In this document: piece after piece, positions 22,478 to 34,124 of the stretch
How positions within the stretch are numbered: position 1 is the first letter of the stretch
Layout: every line of letters begins with the position of its first letter
Assembly: GCA_002812745.2 (NCBI GenBank)
Contig: NCSJ02000060.1
Coordinates: 101,164-165,163, forward strand
Direction: 5' to 3'
From: Scytalidium lignicola
Lineage: Eukaryota; Ascomycota; Leotiomycetes
DNA: 64,000 bases
Notes under the pieces: generated by a model
The model's input: the letters and a program-made list of their open reading frames with translations, nothing else
Databases searched by the model: none
What the model was told of the DNA's origin: nothing
Translations under genes and position numbers: made by a program

Positions 22478-24176
22478 ATGACCTCCATTGAACCCTATCG
22501 CACCACCGACAAACCTGAAGATCACCAACACCCTTCGCAGAAACCCTCCAGACCAACTTCAGATGAGCCGTCCCGTTCCAATGCTCACAGAACCTCGCAT
22601 CCCGCACCCACAGCTGTAGGGAACAAGAACATCCCTCCAGCAGTTCCCTCCCCTCCTCCCATATCCTCGAGACACTCTCCTCCACCACCGCGCAGACACC
22701 ACGAGCCTCTCGTTCTTTTGCCTACAATCAACATGGCAGCCGCAGAAGCATTAGAGAAGAACAACCAGTGGTTCTTCATAGACGCTGAGATGGCCTCTAC
22801 ACCCTCCATCCTCGACGGTATATCGCCTGCAGAAGAGCGATGTAGACGCGCCAAGGGTGTCAACTTCATTATCCAAGCTGGAATTCTGTTGAAATTACCC
22901 CAAGTCACGCTTGCGACTGCCAGTGTCTTCTTCCACCGGTTTTATATGCGCTTTAGTATGGTCCCCGAAAAAGGAGGACTTCACCACTATGTAGGTTTCT
23001 CCTAACCAGTTAAAGGCTCATTCTATTCCCTAGTCGCTCCTAGAAGAGCTACTCCTCTTTACCAATCCAGTGTCATAGTGGCAAGAAAGAATGTTAGATC
23101 CCAATATACTGACCTATGATCCCACCTACCAGAATATAGCCGCGACATCCCTCTTCTTAGCAACGAAAAGCGAAGAAAACTGCCGCAAGACGAAGGAAAT
23201 CGTCATCGCAGTCGCCAAAGTAGCGCAGAAGAATGCATCCCTCATAATCGATGAACAGTCAAAGGAATACTGGCGATGGAGAGACAACATTTTACTCTAC
23301 GAGGAGCTCATGCTAGAGCTTTTGACATTCGATGTGGTAGTTCAGTCGCCTTACAACTACCTATATAATTTCCTAAGGGATCTTGAACTCGATTCGAATA
23401 AGCCGCTACGGAATGTCTCTTGGGCGTTTTTAAACGACAGCTGTCTGACTATGATGTGTTTAATCGTTCCGGCTCGAGACATCGCTATCGCAGCAATATA
23501 CTTCGCGACGCGCTTTACGCACGAGAAAATTCCGGACAGTGAAGATGGGAGACCGTGGTGGGAGCATTTGGGTGGGCGACCAAGCCGGATCTTCAAGGCA
23601 GTGGAAGTGATGAATGAGTTCTACATTGAGAATCCTCTAAATAGGAGCGAGAACCCGTATGAGCAATCGCCGTCATCGTTCGGTAACGAGGAGGATCTTG
23701 AGAAGACGAGAGGGTGGAGAAGTGAGGCAGCTAGTATGAGTCCCAGAGATGGAGACAGACATAACCGGTCTCGCCCAACCTCTCCCGACTCGGGCCAGAA
23801 TCACGCTGAGAAGAATGGCCATCACGATTCAAGAGCGAATGGCGATGCAACTGCGGAGTTAAATACCGGGAAGGAGGACGCTCCTAAACACACCAACGCA
23901 GGTACTCCTAAATCTACAGAAGGTGGAGAGAATGGTGCCTCAGACGCAAAACTGAAAGCCATTGCTAATGATCCAGCCACTCACGAGAGGAATGGAGATG
24001 GCAGAAATGGGAACGTTGATCCCGTCAGTCTCCTATCTGTAACCGATCCTCAAGCCGCCACACGGTCTATAACGCCGAAGCGTAAAGAAGCCGAGCATAT
24101 GGAGGATCCTGAAGCAAAGCGACAGAGAATCGATGACCAGTCCGAGGAAAGTGAGGAAGGGGAGTTGGAAGAGTGA
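22478..24176 (+). CDS. Cyclin of the Pch1/cyclin-T/K class (transcriptional CDK partner)
   Basis: Two exons, 22478-22990 and 23133-24176, joined at GLHHY-NIAATSLFLATKSEE, give 518 aa. The double cyclin fold spans residues about 95-340: RAKGVNFIIQAGILLKLPQVTLATASVFFHRFYMRFSM region, then KTEE-type SLFLATKSEENCRKTKEI, then LLYEELMLELLTFDVVVQSPY and the second fold RDIAIAAIYFATRF. This matches cyclins that pair with Cdk9/Bur1-like kinases (S. pombe Pch1, animal cyclin T/K), phosphorylating the RNA polymerase II tail and Spt5. The N-terminus is Pro/Ser-rich; the C-terminus is acidic and Ser/Asn-rich with RKEAEHMEDPEAKRQRI near the end. The alternative is a Ctk2-type cyclin; distinguishing these needs a tree. 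Confidence 0.88.
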
Positions 24177-25365
24177 TTAATTCTACCATCCCTTTCTCGT
24201 TCTGCTGCTGCGAGCCATCAGATCAATTCTAGCCAGCTGATGGGTCTCTTTTATATTATTTCACACCACTACAAGTGGAGTTTATCGGATATACTACTAA
24301 TTCCATCCTCCCTCCACGACTCTTCTTCTTCTTCTTCATTCCTCTTATGACACTAGCCTCGTTTTCATACAATGTATAATCCAAAGAGCCAAAGAGCCAA
24401 AGAGAGAGAGAGAGGAAAAAGAACTACCGTCTTATCTACCAAAACCATTTCAGCACGGGAGGGAACTTTTACACACATTTGGGGAAATTCAATAGGAGGG
24501 GGTTTAAACACAAGGGTATTATTTGCAGGAACGAAAAATTAGGCGTTTGGTTTGAATGGAGTTTTTAGGGTTTTTTTCTTTCTTTTTTTTACTGCTTCTT
24601 TTTCTTTTTCTTCTTCTTCTTCTTCTTCCTCCCTCTTGGCCCTTATTTTTAGGTATAAACGGTGGAGAAACATCTTCCTCTTCNTTTTTTTGTAACGAGT
24701 AAAGAGAAGGAAGGAAGGAAGAAAGAAAGGTATGAGGGAGGGAAGGGGGAAAAACACAATTTTTTTTTATAACTATTATTTTTTTGAGTGATATATTGGA
24801 GGAATGGATGATGAATGTTGAACAGGACGACGATTATTGAGTATAGAAAGAAGAATCGTTGGAGGGAGGGGGGTGGCTTGTTTAGGAAGAGAGAGCCCTG
24901 GATACTTGCAATGGATAACGATTGACCGTGTATTGACGAAGAAAAGAGATAGGATAGGATCCTAAGATATCTATATACAAAATATAGCCTGACAACCATA
25001 GGGGTATATATTTGCGTGTGTGTGTGTTTTCTCCTACAAAAACAAAACAGATTATAAATATACATTACTATATAGTATATAACTACAGCCGTGTGATATA
25101 TGACCCTGATGCCTCTCATATGCTATGATATTTCCCAGAACCTTCCCTCCTGGCTACACCACTAATGCATTTGATATATAACCCAACCTCCCCCCTCCTC
25201 CCCAAAGTGCAAAGGAAAAGCAAGTCAAGGGNAAAAAAGAGAAAAATATCCCGTGCTTGCTTCTCAGCTGTAGACCACCCCCGTATGATACCCATCCTCC
25301 ATGCCATTATCCCCCCCGGAGAAAACAGAAGGAGAGAAAAAGAAGAAGGGAAAAAAAGAAGGGAA
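24177..25365. other. Convergent 3' region, low complexity
   Basis: Nearly 1.2 kb between converging genes. It is built of T-rich, TTC-repeat (24600-24640), GGAA and TATA tracts with N bases at 24684 and 25232. This is ordinary 3' UTR and terminator sequence. Short frames through it are low complexity and are rejected. Confidence 0.6.
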
Positions 25366-28022
25366 TCNAAAAGAACGTATCCAGAGGTAAATTCCTCCAC
25401 CTTCCCCGCTCCGTATGACCCCAATACTCCTTCCACTTCACAGAAGAACCCTTACCTCCACTACCCTCCTTCGAGATAATCACATCCAGCATCCAACTCC
25501 CAGTACATCCATCCCTAGGAGTAGCCTCCTCCGACACATCAAACAATCCACAGGGGCCTCTAACCGTAACGACAGCTTCATCACTACCTTCCACGTTGGG
25601 AAGAAGGCTGTACTGGATTTTACTACTAACCAATCCCAAGTAACTCCCGACGTCGAGACGCTCGACAATCTTGCCGTCTTCATCCCAGGTTATGATTTGG
25701 AATTTCGGTTGTGTGCGGGCCGTGTCTATGCGTTGTTGTGCGAGACGACGGGCGGTGGAGAGGCTCGTGGCTAGTTGCATGGGGAGGTTGATCATGATAG
25801 GTGGTGGGGAAGAGGAGAGTGAGGTTGGAGATGATGGAATGACGAAGCTGCTGTTGGTGCTTCGGAGACTCTCGCTGGATTGGCGGGATGATAAGGGGCG
25901 ATTGATGCTGAACGAGGAGCGGCCGGTGGTGGAAGAGCGTGAATTGGAGTGGCGGTGGCCGCCTGCGAAGGGGGTTGAAGGGTATGGTGAGCGTAGAGGG
26001 GTTGCGGATTGTAAGGCTGCCATATTACTACTGCTATTTTGCGTCCTGAGGTTGCGATATCTGTCTCCTGGGAGCTCTATCTTATCTATAGGACGACATA
26101 ACTGCTGTAGCGTGCCTTCGTAATCTGTTGGCGCACGTAGAGTTTGAAGAGAATGGAAGCCATTTGCGGAGATAGAACTGGCAAGGATTTCCGTGGAGCT
26201 GTCGCTCTCCGGGTTTGTGATTTCCCAATGGAGGAATTTGAGTGATTTGGATGCGAAATATGGGGGGAATATAAAACCCATCTCCGATGAATGCGCCAGG
26301 TATGGTTGCCAGAGGGTAAAAGATTCGAGTGAGGTGAGATGTGAGAAGAGACGGGCTAGGACGGGAAGTGAGATGTCGGGTAAGCAGATTAGGGATAGGG
26401 AGACGATAGAAGCGGCAACTGGAGTCGAAGCCAACGCAGAGAGACCAGTGGAAGTGACACCGAGTAAGTTTTCGAGACGTAATTTCTTCAGGGATGGTGG
26501 TAAGGTGAGAATGGTGTCGTCGTTAAAGGCCTTTGCGGGAAAGGAGGCGACGTGGAGGTTCTGAAGGGAAGGAAGGAGCCTGAATATCTGTGTAAAGAGT
26601 TTTGAATCAACCATTCCGCCGGGATTAGCTTCCAGGATGAGAGTTTGGAGTTGTGGCCAATTCGAATGGTAGCTTATAAAGTCGGAAGCTTGTGCTGGTA
26701 ATAATGGGGTGGGTATGGCCGCCAGATGTCGAAATCGCGGATCTTCCGAGACATTCATACGGTGCTGCTGAGAGAAACTCGGATCTATAATCCAGACTTG
26801 CTCCGTAAGTCTGGGTCGTGTGGACAGAGCGTGAACAATGCGTGAAAATTCGTGGTCGTATGCTGGATAAAAGCCAGGGAGGCGCTCGAGGTTCGGACAT
26901 GCCATGATCACAGAGGCAACGAGGTCCAAGTAGTCATCCTCCTCCTTCTTTGATTTTGCCGTCTCAGGAATGATTGGAACCTTTAAAATCCTGACATTCC
27001 TGGCTATATCTGGCCGTGCTCTCAAGGTTCTGCGAAGTAGTTTGAGTCTGATTCCATGCTTGATTTTGAATTTCTTCTTCGTGTGAATTGGGGAGTCATT
27101 GCCAATAATTTGGATATCCTCATATCTGCAGTTGGTCAGTAAAATATGTTCCCATCTTTTTTAGTGCCAATTAATATTTGGAGAGAGCGCTCGAAATCCA
27201 ACGATTTGAATTTTGCGNTTTTCTTTTCCCTTCTCCTCATGATTCATCGTGCCGGACATATATCAAATAAACAATCCCTCGAAGTAAACGAAATAAAAGA
27301 AAAACGTAAATAAACTCCAAAACTCACAGCGCGATCTTCGCAGCACTCCACCACTTCCTGGACGCCAGCGCCACACTAAACAGATCCCTCATACAACATG
27401 TCGCACAGCTCAGACTTCCGACTTCCAGATGCGACTTCCTCAATTCCGTCAAGATCACCAGCAGAATCTCCTCGGGGAGCTTCTTGAACCCGTCGCCTGG
27501 CACTCGCGGCGCATGTTTCTTCCCGAACACTCGACCCGTCGGACTCCCTGGTGCAGAAGACAACCTCGGTGGTAACATCAGAGTAGTCATCTTGGGCGGC
27601 TGGCCATCAGCAGCAGTACCACCACCACCCTTACCATTATCCGTACCACGAGCAGCACCGTCACGACTCTTGGGCGCACGCTGGTAGTAAACGGGGACGA
27701 AGATATCCGGGAGGGATTGTTTCTCAGGATCTCCAGGACCAACTCCCACTCCAGCCCCCGCTCTCATTCGTGCCAAGGCCTGCGGCGAAAAGGCAACCTG
27801 CGAGAAGGAAGGCGGGACTTCATCGTCGACGACGGTGGGATTGGGGGGATTTCTGGCGGGGGAATAGGTGGTGTCGCGACTGGTGACGCTGGATTCGTAG
27901 CTTACGGAGGAGCTGATGCTGAGGGGGCTCTTGTGTCTGGAACCGAAGCTAGAGGAGCGCGAGGAGATGCTTGACGATGAGCCGGGTCGTGGATGGTACG
28001 TTTGTACACGTGCGTACTCCAT
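25366..28022 (-). CDS. F-box/LRR-like protein
   Basis: Two exons on the minus strand, 28022-27328 and 27125 to about 25366, joined by a 202-nt intron (GTGAGT...TGCAG), give about 817 aa. Residues about 182-232 form an F-box (KKLPEEILLVILTEL ... LFSVALASRKWWSAA), continuing across the splice into LYEDIQI. A leucine-rich-repeat-like solenoid follows (LQTLILEANPGG, LPSLQNLHVASF, LPPSLKKLRLENL, SLVSLSLICLPDI-type units), then a Ser-rich linker and a conserved-looking C-terminal domain (FQIITWDEDGKIVERLDV ... KWKEYWGHTERGRWRNLPLDTFF). Expected role: SCF ubiquitin-ligase receptor. The stop is uncertain: an N at 25368 sits in it. Without the N the frame ends at TGA right after DTFF. The start at 28022 (MEYARV) avoids an upstream CT-repeat peptide. 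Confidence 0.85.
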
Positions 28023-29543
28023 TCTCTCCTTTCTTTCCTTCTTTTCCTTTTTTTCTTCTTCTTCTCGAGGAAGTGGAAAGGAAAAGGAGAGGGAAAGAGA
28101 GAGAGGGAGAGATTGTGATAGAGACAGAGAGGGGGAAAGAGAGAGACGTGAGAGCTTTCCCCCAAAGGGGAGAGGGAAGTTGGAGAGGTGAGATTCGCCG
28201 GCCCTGGATACGAGGCTTATGGACGCTCCCAATCAAAGGGAGTGGAACTCGGGTGGAGTGGGATGGGATGCTTGGAAGCGGCTTCCGGAACGTCTAACGG
28301 GAGCAAATCAATCCCCGTTTTGGTTTTGGTTTTGGTGTTGATCCTGTTTGGAAAGAAAGTCGTCTCTGCACATACCACTCTCTCTTTTTGCACACCGAAG
28401 AAAAAGAGAGAGCTTTTGTGGAGAATAATGAATGAATGAATGAATGAATGATCGATCCAAGAGAAGAAAGAGGAGAGGAGCGAGCGAGAAAAGGATTGAC
28501 GAGAAAAAGCCACCTCCCTTATCTGGACTTGCTGGACTGTGGTGGTGGTGGTAGTTGCAACGCCGCTGGCAACGCACGGATGCCGTTCACGAACATCATC
28601 TCTGCTTTTCTCTGCTTTTGCTTGCTTGCTTTGGCCCCTGGATCGACTTATTATTACGTGTACGGTCTTGGTCTTAGCTTTCCCCCAGTATCCGGAGTAT
28701 ATTAATTAGGCTTTCCAGCTTCATTCCTGCATGTCTCAAATAGGAACCACTATTGCCCGCAGTGACAGTTCCAGTACGCGCTGGGCGATGAGGCTGAACT
28801 AGANTTTTTTTCTTCTTTCATGTCCCCCTGTGGCTGATGTGGCTTGAGGCGGGAACCTGCACCCCAAAGGACCCTGATGGGATGAACTGCTTCAGCCCCT
28901 CCAGCCACAACTTGCAGTGCTGCAGAAAATACTGTAGTAGAATAACAGAAGAGTAGAGATGGCAATTGCAATGGTAATAGATTAAGACATTATTATCATC
29001 ATCATTATACTTGTATTTTATGTTCTTATTCTTATTCTTATTGCTATTACTGTACAATGTATTCAATACGGTAATACGGTACGCGCGAAAGACAAGCCAC
29101 CAGCCCAGCCACCCAAGGGGTCTTATATGCAGGGGCTCGGGAGTTATTAGTTAGTACGGTAGTGTGAACAGCTCAAATTGGACAAAAACCGACCCAATGC
29201 ATCTTTGGCATCGGGGAACGCGCGCCATCCATACGACCAGCGCACTCGAACGCTAGTGTGTAAATAGACCTGCTTTCAAAGCCTACGGATAAAGGAGGGG
29301 AAATGAGACATTAATAATTAATTGTGTCATTGCTTCAACAACAGTCAGCAAGCGGAGATGATTTTCTAGCCAATAGCCGCACAAGCCCCGCAAGACCCCA
29401 AGATTTGCCCTGCATGCAGTAATGCAGCTAGAGATATAATTATATTTTAGCGAGATTCTGTATTTCAATCGTTGGCAGTCCACTTCGCCGCCTCCAATGG
29501 GAAATGCAGAGATAATCTACAGTTTACAATTATCTAGTCCACC
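28023..29543. other. Spacer upstream of the F-box/LRR gene
   Basis: Promoter and leader of the minus-strand F-box/LRR gene, with purine-rich GAGA tracts (28070-28150), a GGTTTT repeat (28317-28340), an AATG repeat (28427-28450), an N at 28804 and an ATT/TTC-rich block near 29000-29060. No conserved frame found. Confidence 0.6.
28427..28450 (+). repeat. (AATG)n microsatellite
   Basis: Six tandem AATG units in the leader region of the F-box/LRR gene. A shorter AATG run also occurs at 6225-6250. Confidence 0.85.
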
Positions 29544-31130
29544 CTATTCGTGATCGACAAAAGGCAAGGCTCTCAACCATGCAGCCCGCTCCTCCGCATT
29601 CTTGGCCTCGCGATCCAAAAACCGTTCGATGCCACTAGCCAGCTGGGCTTTCAGAGTCTCGTAATCCTCATCGCTGACCCTGCCATCCCAGTGTTTAAAA
29701 CCGCCCGCATCACTAATAAAGGTGTCCATAAGCTCCACCCCCTGAGCCCATAGCTTCTCATCCTCTTCCTGCTGCTCTATCTCGGCGGCGGAGAAGTGCA
29801 GTGGACACTGTATCAAGGGATTGCCATCGGATTCCAGACCTACAATCTGAGATCATTCTTCCTTGACCTCCCTCAACACTGTTGGTGGTTTAGGTACGGC
29901 TCGTACTCCATCAGAACCGTGCCCGGCACACGGTAACCTGGTGACGTAGGCTGTCTTTCTGCTGCATGGCCAGGAACGCTTCGGGATTTTGCTGATAACA
30001 CCGGACCATGTAGAGATTGTGGGGTGTCTAGGCTTTCTGCAAGGCTTTCGCTTCACGCTGGTCATCCGGAGACAACGTGTCGAAGTTTTGGGGGAGGCTG
30101 ACTTTACCCAGTTCCTCGGGGATCGGCCCGTTGAAATCCAGGAATGCAGGGCGTGTGGGCGCTGTGTACTGCGTTTCCATTTCCATCAACGTACAGCGGC
30201 GTAGTGCTGTCCGACTGGGGCAGGTCATGTGTATAATATAAACCCCCGAACTTCGTGAATTTGGTCGAAGCAACTGCTTTTTCGATTCCAACGACCTACT
30301 TCAGGATCTCAGCCTTTGCAAACCCTCCATGCCACCCCACACATCATTCAACATCACACCGGATTGCTTTTCCATGATGTATTCGGCTCCCACGGGGTTA
30401 TCTGATAGTCTGGAGTTCCACACATAGATCCAAGGAATAGGGAGATGAAGCACATTTCTCAGCTAGTAAAGTCAATATAGATTAAATTAGGCCAAGAAAG
30501 GTGCTTGTGTACGAAATTCATCGTGGCAACCTCGCTGGCCGTGGTGAAGTGGGGTCGTCTTGCGTTGGGGTTTGGCAATTTCGCGATAACTTCTCTCCCA
30601 TCGTCTATGGTGAGTAGGAAAACTTTGTTGAACTGGCCCTCGGATATTTTCACGACTTTCATGTAAGATTCTGAGCCAATAGCACTAGCAGCAAGTCGAT
30701 AGAGCTTCGGCATGTCGAATTTGACGTAGCGGTCCGCAAACTGTGCTCGTTCCCCCCAGAGCCACCGCCCTGAGGTGAATCGATTGAGTGCATTTAGATC
30801 ATGACTTGAATCTAAGAAAATGGGTTAGATTACTTGGGCTGCAACATGAAGAGGGTGTTTTTGCTTACCTCGGAATGTTGTACTAGGACAGGAACTCTAA
30901 TGTCGTTCACAGGATGCAGGATAGGCAGTGCGTACAGAGGCTCTGTTTGAATGGCTTGAGGTTGCGAGGAGACAAGAACGACCGAGTAGAAGTGCTTCAC
31001 TCGACCGCTTGAAACGACTGTGTGGATGGACCTCATGGCAATCAATCCATGAGAATGACAATGGATTATCAACCTGACAATCACGGTGGTTGTGGGGTGG
31101 GGACATTGGCGCGCGATCGATTCAGGGGAC
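29544..31130 (-). pseudogene. Decayed AIM9-like APH-fold kinase pseudogene
   Basis: Reading down the minus strand, recognisable blocks of a fungal aminoglycoside-phosphotransferase-fold protein (AIM9-like) appear in order but in different frames. They are a remnant with STTFR before a splice donor at about 30868; RFTSGRWLWGERAQFADRYVKF and KISEGQFNKVFLLTIDDG (P-loop and beta-sheet, 30490-30812); PIPWIYVWNS and GAEYIMEKQSG (about 30330-30465); VVGIEKAVASTKFTKFGGLYY (about 30230-30295); then directly RPAFLDFNGPIPEELGK (about 30130-30165). The last blocks are LYMVRCYQQNPEAFLAMQQK and a C-terminal domain (29544-29835). The segment that should carry the catalytic HxDLHxxN loop is missing. There are at least three frame changes and in-frame stops (for example TAG after KALQKA, TGA after REVKEE). 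It cannot encode an active kinase. Confidence 0.85.
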
Positions 31131-32211
31131 CTTGTCCATGCAGCTGCGCCGTTCTGACATGTCGTTCTTAAATGCTAGCCACAGGCCTCCTCGACCAATT
31201 CCGACACTTCAGGTCGGACCTGTACAAACAATTTATTACCATTGAGTAAAAACACCAAAAATTCGAGGAAAGACTGTAAACGAAAGCGTGACAAACTAGC
31301 TGCAAGAAGTCAATATAGAGAGTTTACTAAACAGGGAGAGGGCCAACTACAGTGATTTAAAACTGTTAAACTTAGATCAATATGTCGGAGCTATAGAAGT
31401 GGTATTTGGTTCTTTGAAGCGTCGCAAAGTTAGAAAGGTCCCGTCGGTGTCGCGAGGTTTCCTGGAAGTTTCGTGAACATATCCCTGATTAGCGTTGCGG
31501 GTCGCGCCGCTGCCGTCACTCTAAGTGCAAACCGGCCTTTATCCTCCCCCAACGACCCTCTCGCCTCTATACCACACTACCCCTGCCATCCTACCGAATA
31601 CAATCGGATTCATACAGTCTCTACGGATGTCGCCTTCAAAAGTAATGTCCCACGCTAAAAACGCCACTTTTCCGTAAATGGCCATATGCTGTAAGTACCC
31701 TATAATGAGAGATTTTTAGGCTACCTGTGCTCTGCAATATGCTATAATTATAGCGTGCTTCAGCACTATAATCACTGTAACACTCTATGACCGCTCAACG
31801 GACGTGGAAATTGTGGCATTGCTAGCGCCATCTGAAGACATTACTTTTGCAGTCTTCCTCCGTACCTAGATATAATTCCCGAGAGGTGAAGGCCCTCACC
31901 GATGAAGACAACATCTCCCAGGAGTGACAGTATCCAAAGAGAGGGATCGAATTGATAGTCCAACTTCTTGAAAGTGAGAATGAGATGTATTCAAAGTCTG
32001 TGATGAGTTTCTCTTTTCCCAGACGCTGTTCACTGCTGAGTATGGGCCATATGGGCAACGAGAATTCTTTCGCTAAGTTGTCCTTCTCACCACTGAGTAT
32101 TATAAGCACAGCAGGTCTAGGAGTAAAATTACACCGGTAGGCCTACCAGAACACGTTAGCTGCTTTGCAGTTTCTGTATAGCCATCTGGCAGGTGAGCTT
32201 GATAGCAACCA
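31131..32211. other. Degenerate spacer between the two kinase-fold loci
   Basis: About 1.1 kb without a credible gene. It includes the region that may hold a last exon of the kinase-like gene (to about 32100) and a pair of 13-bp inverted repeats at 31637-31649 and 31837-31849. The internal sequence has TATAATTATAG-type palindromes. Origin unclear. Confidence 0.5.
31637..31849. repeat. Weak inverted-repeat pair, possible small insertion remnant
   Basis: CAAAAGTAATGTC (31637-31649) is the reverse complement of 31837-31849, with an interval of 187 nt; partial similarity continues inward (GCTA..A..GCCAC..TTTCC). It could be worn ends of a miniature transposon. No target-site duplication was identified, so confidence is low. 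Confidence 0.35.
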
Positions 32212-33146
32212 TCACTTCCTAAACTCACCTAGTTTCCTTGAACTTTGACACATCAGTCCAGAAACTCTCTTCATCACAATGAAGTTCTCCTGTGGGAGAT
32301 CCTTAAACTCACCCTGGATGCGACTAGCAACGGTGCAAGACATCACGGATGGGAAGCGGAGGGCAAAATCCTGGAAGCTCAATGGTAGGAAGGACGCAAG
32401 ATCGAAATCGATAATATATAAGTCGCCAGTATTTGTAAATATGAAGTTTCCTTCGAAGAGGTCGGAATATACTAAATGTAGCTGTCGCTCGAGAGTGACT
32501 GTTGGGTTACTCTTCTGAAACCAAGTAGCAAGCTGTGGGACATCAGCTATAACGAAAACTACAATCTCAAGAAGTGCGAACATACCTTGTTAATATGCTT
32601 CTCCAATGTATCGATCGAGTCGTACCGAGTTGGAGCTTCAAAGTCTTTGAAGAAAGGGTGTTTGATGATGCCGCCGCCATACGGACCAGGTTCAGCATCC
32701 GCTGGAACTGAAATTGACAGGAGGAGTTTGACCCCTCTGGCAATCTGCTCATAGTATGGCTTAGAGACTACCTCAAAGCTCTCAGTACTTTTGTAGAGCT
32801 GACCGAGTGTCATTCCCTGAATATATTCCATAATAATGTAAGTTCCTTGGTGTGTATTAAGGATGCGAAATATTTGTGGGACGCGAATACCCTTTCTATT
32901 CTCTGGCGGCATCTGCTCGAAGGCTTCAAAGACGAATTGATGTGTCAGAGCTTCCGCAGTCATCGACTCAGAAGACCGATTTCCGAACTTGATATAGAAA
33001 ACAGGGTTGTCAAACGGGTAGGCAAAGCCAGTGATGGCATGCCCAGCTTCATTGCATGGCCCTATTTGCTCCCTAGCATCATGAACCTGGTCCTCGGTGA
33101 GTTCTTGAGCTATTTGGGCAAGAAGGGGGCCATCTAAACACGCCAT
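32212..33146 (-). CDS. APH-fold kinase-like protein (fungal family)
   Basis: Minus strand, exon 1 33146-32586 and exon 2 from 32532; a 53-nt phase-0 intron (GTATGT...CCACAG) gives the join HINK-LATWFQ. The protein resembles fungal phosphotransferase/kinase-fold proteins: IRVPQIFRIL, YIIMEYIQGMTLGQLY (hinge), a catalytic-loop-like VYSDLFEGNFIF and a metal-binding-like YIIDFDLASFLPLSF. The usual catalytic HxD is YSD here, as often in this fungal group. The C-terminus is uncertain: reading through stops at 32212, but GTGAGT at about 32229 could start another intron and extend the protein by some 25 residues to about 32100. It begins MACLDGPLL; no targeting signal. Its substrate is unknown. It sits beside a related pseudogene but in a different subfamily. 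Confidence 0.7.
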
Positions 33147-34124
33147 TATATTAAACCTGCGTAGAATGCGAAAGCAAAGTAAGTTTTGAGGCGGAGTAAA
33201 GGTGATACAGATACTATAACTACTACTAGGTAGACAATTAGTATACAGCTATCCTTAAGCGGAATTATAGCAAGAGAAAGATAACATTATTCTTCATTTA
33301 CATTTATAAGACTTATTTAGCAAAGAAATAGAAGCAGGGGAAGAAATCGCCAGGATATGGTTTTACGGACGAATGAAATCGCGATCTTTGTTGCGTCGCT
33401 TCCGAGCAAAGTGTAAATCTAAAACTCTGTAATATGCTGTACTGTACCTTCTAAGTTTACTATTACTATTCCGTCCTATGATATATCTGTAAGAGATCAC
33501 AAGTAGGAAAAGTACATAACTGTACTGTAGGTGATGGACTAAGATAAGATAAGAGACTTCCCCCCAACCTATCGTGGACGGAGAGGTACTGTAAGTCGAC
33601 GGCGGGTTATGCACATCGTCGGGGAGGGGGATGCGGCTGCAACCACTCAATTGCCCCAAAAGTTGAGACGAACTGGCACACTTCGGATTTTGAGTCAAAT
33701 TAGTTAATAATACTCCCAATTAAGAATCATCACACCCCCTCCCGCTCTCTCTCCCAGCAAGAGACATTCGCTTCTTCTTCATGAGTCAAATGAGCTGTTC
33801 ATAGACAATTGTAAACTTATTACTATTATTCTATTTCTCTGAATGCCAATGCCTAGGCTATTTGTACTGTAATGTTTTTTAAAATAAAAACAACGGATCC
33901 TCCAGCTAACTTGTATCCACCCACGCCCCTATATAAGATGTAGAAATGGAGAACATGGAGAAGAAGGGAAAAAAGCCTGTCATTGGTATCTCTAACGCTA
34001 AATAACTCGACTAAAAAATGATTTCAAAATACAGAACCATAATGTCTTCTGACCCTTCTACTCCGTTTTCAATGCCGCAAACCCAAAACCCAAAATTCTC
34101 AAAACGCATGCGGAAAACAAATTC
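33147..34124. other. Spacer with repeated CTGTACTGTA words
   Basis: About 980 nt; promoter of the kinase-like gene and 3' end of the F-box gene. TACTGTAC-type words occur at about 33437, 33519 and 33590. Near 33880 is a run of A/T. No gene seen. Confidence 0.55.

Noticed and set aside
27949..28236. Extended N-terminus of the F-box/LRR protein (from 28232)
   Set aside because: The extra 70 residues are a Leu/Ser/Pro and Glu/Lys low-complexity peptide from CT repeats; MEYARV at 28022 is the sensible start.
29544..33146. RIP (repeat-induced point mutation) across the kinase region
   Set aside because: Some stops fit C-to-T change, but long blocks are intact and GC is not collapsed; deletion and frameshifts dominate, so RIP cannot be claimed by eye.
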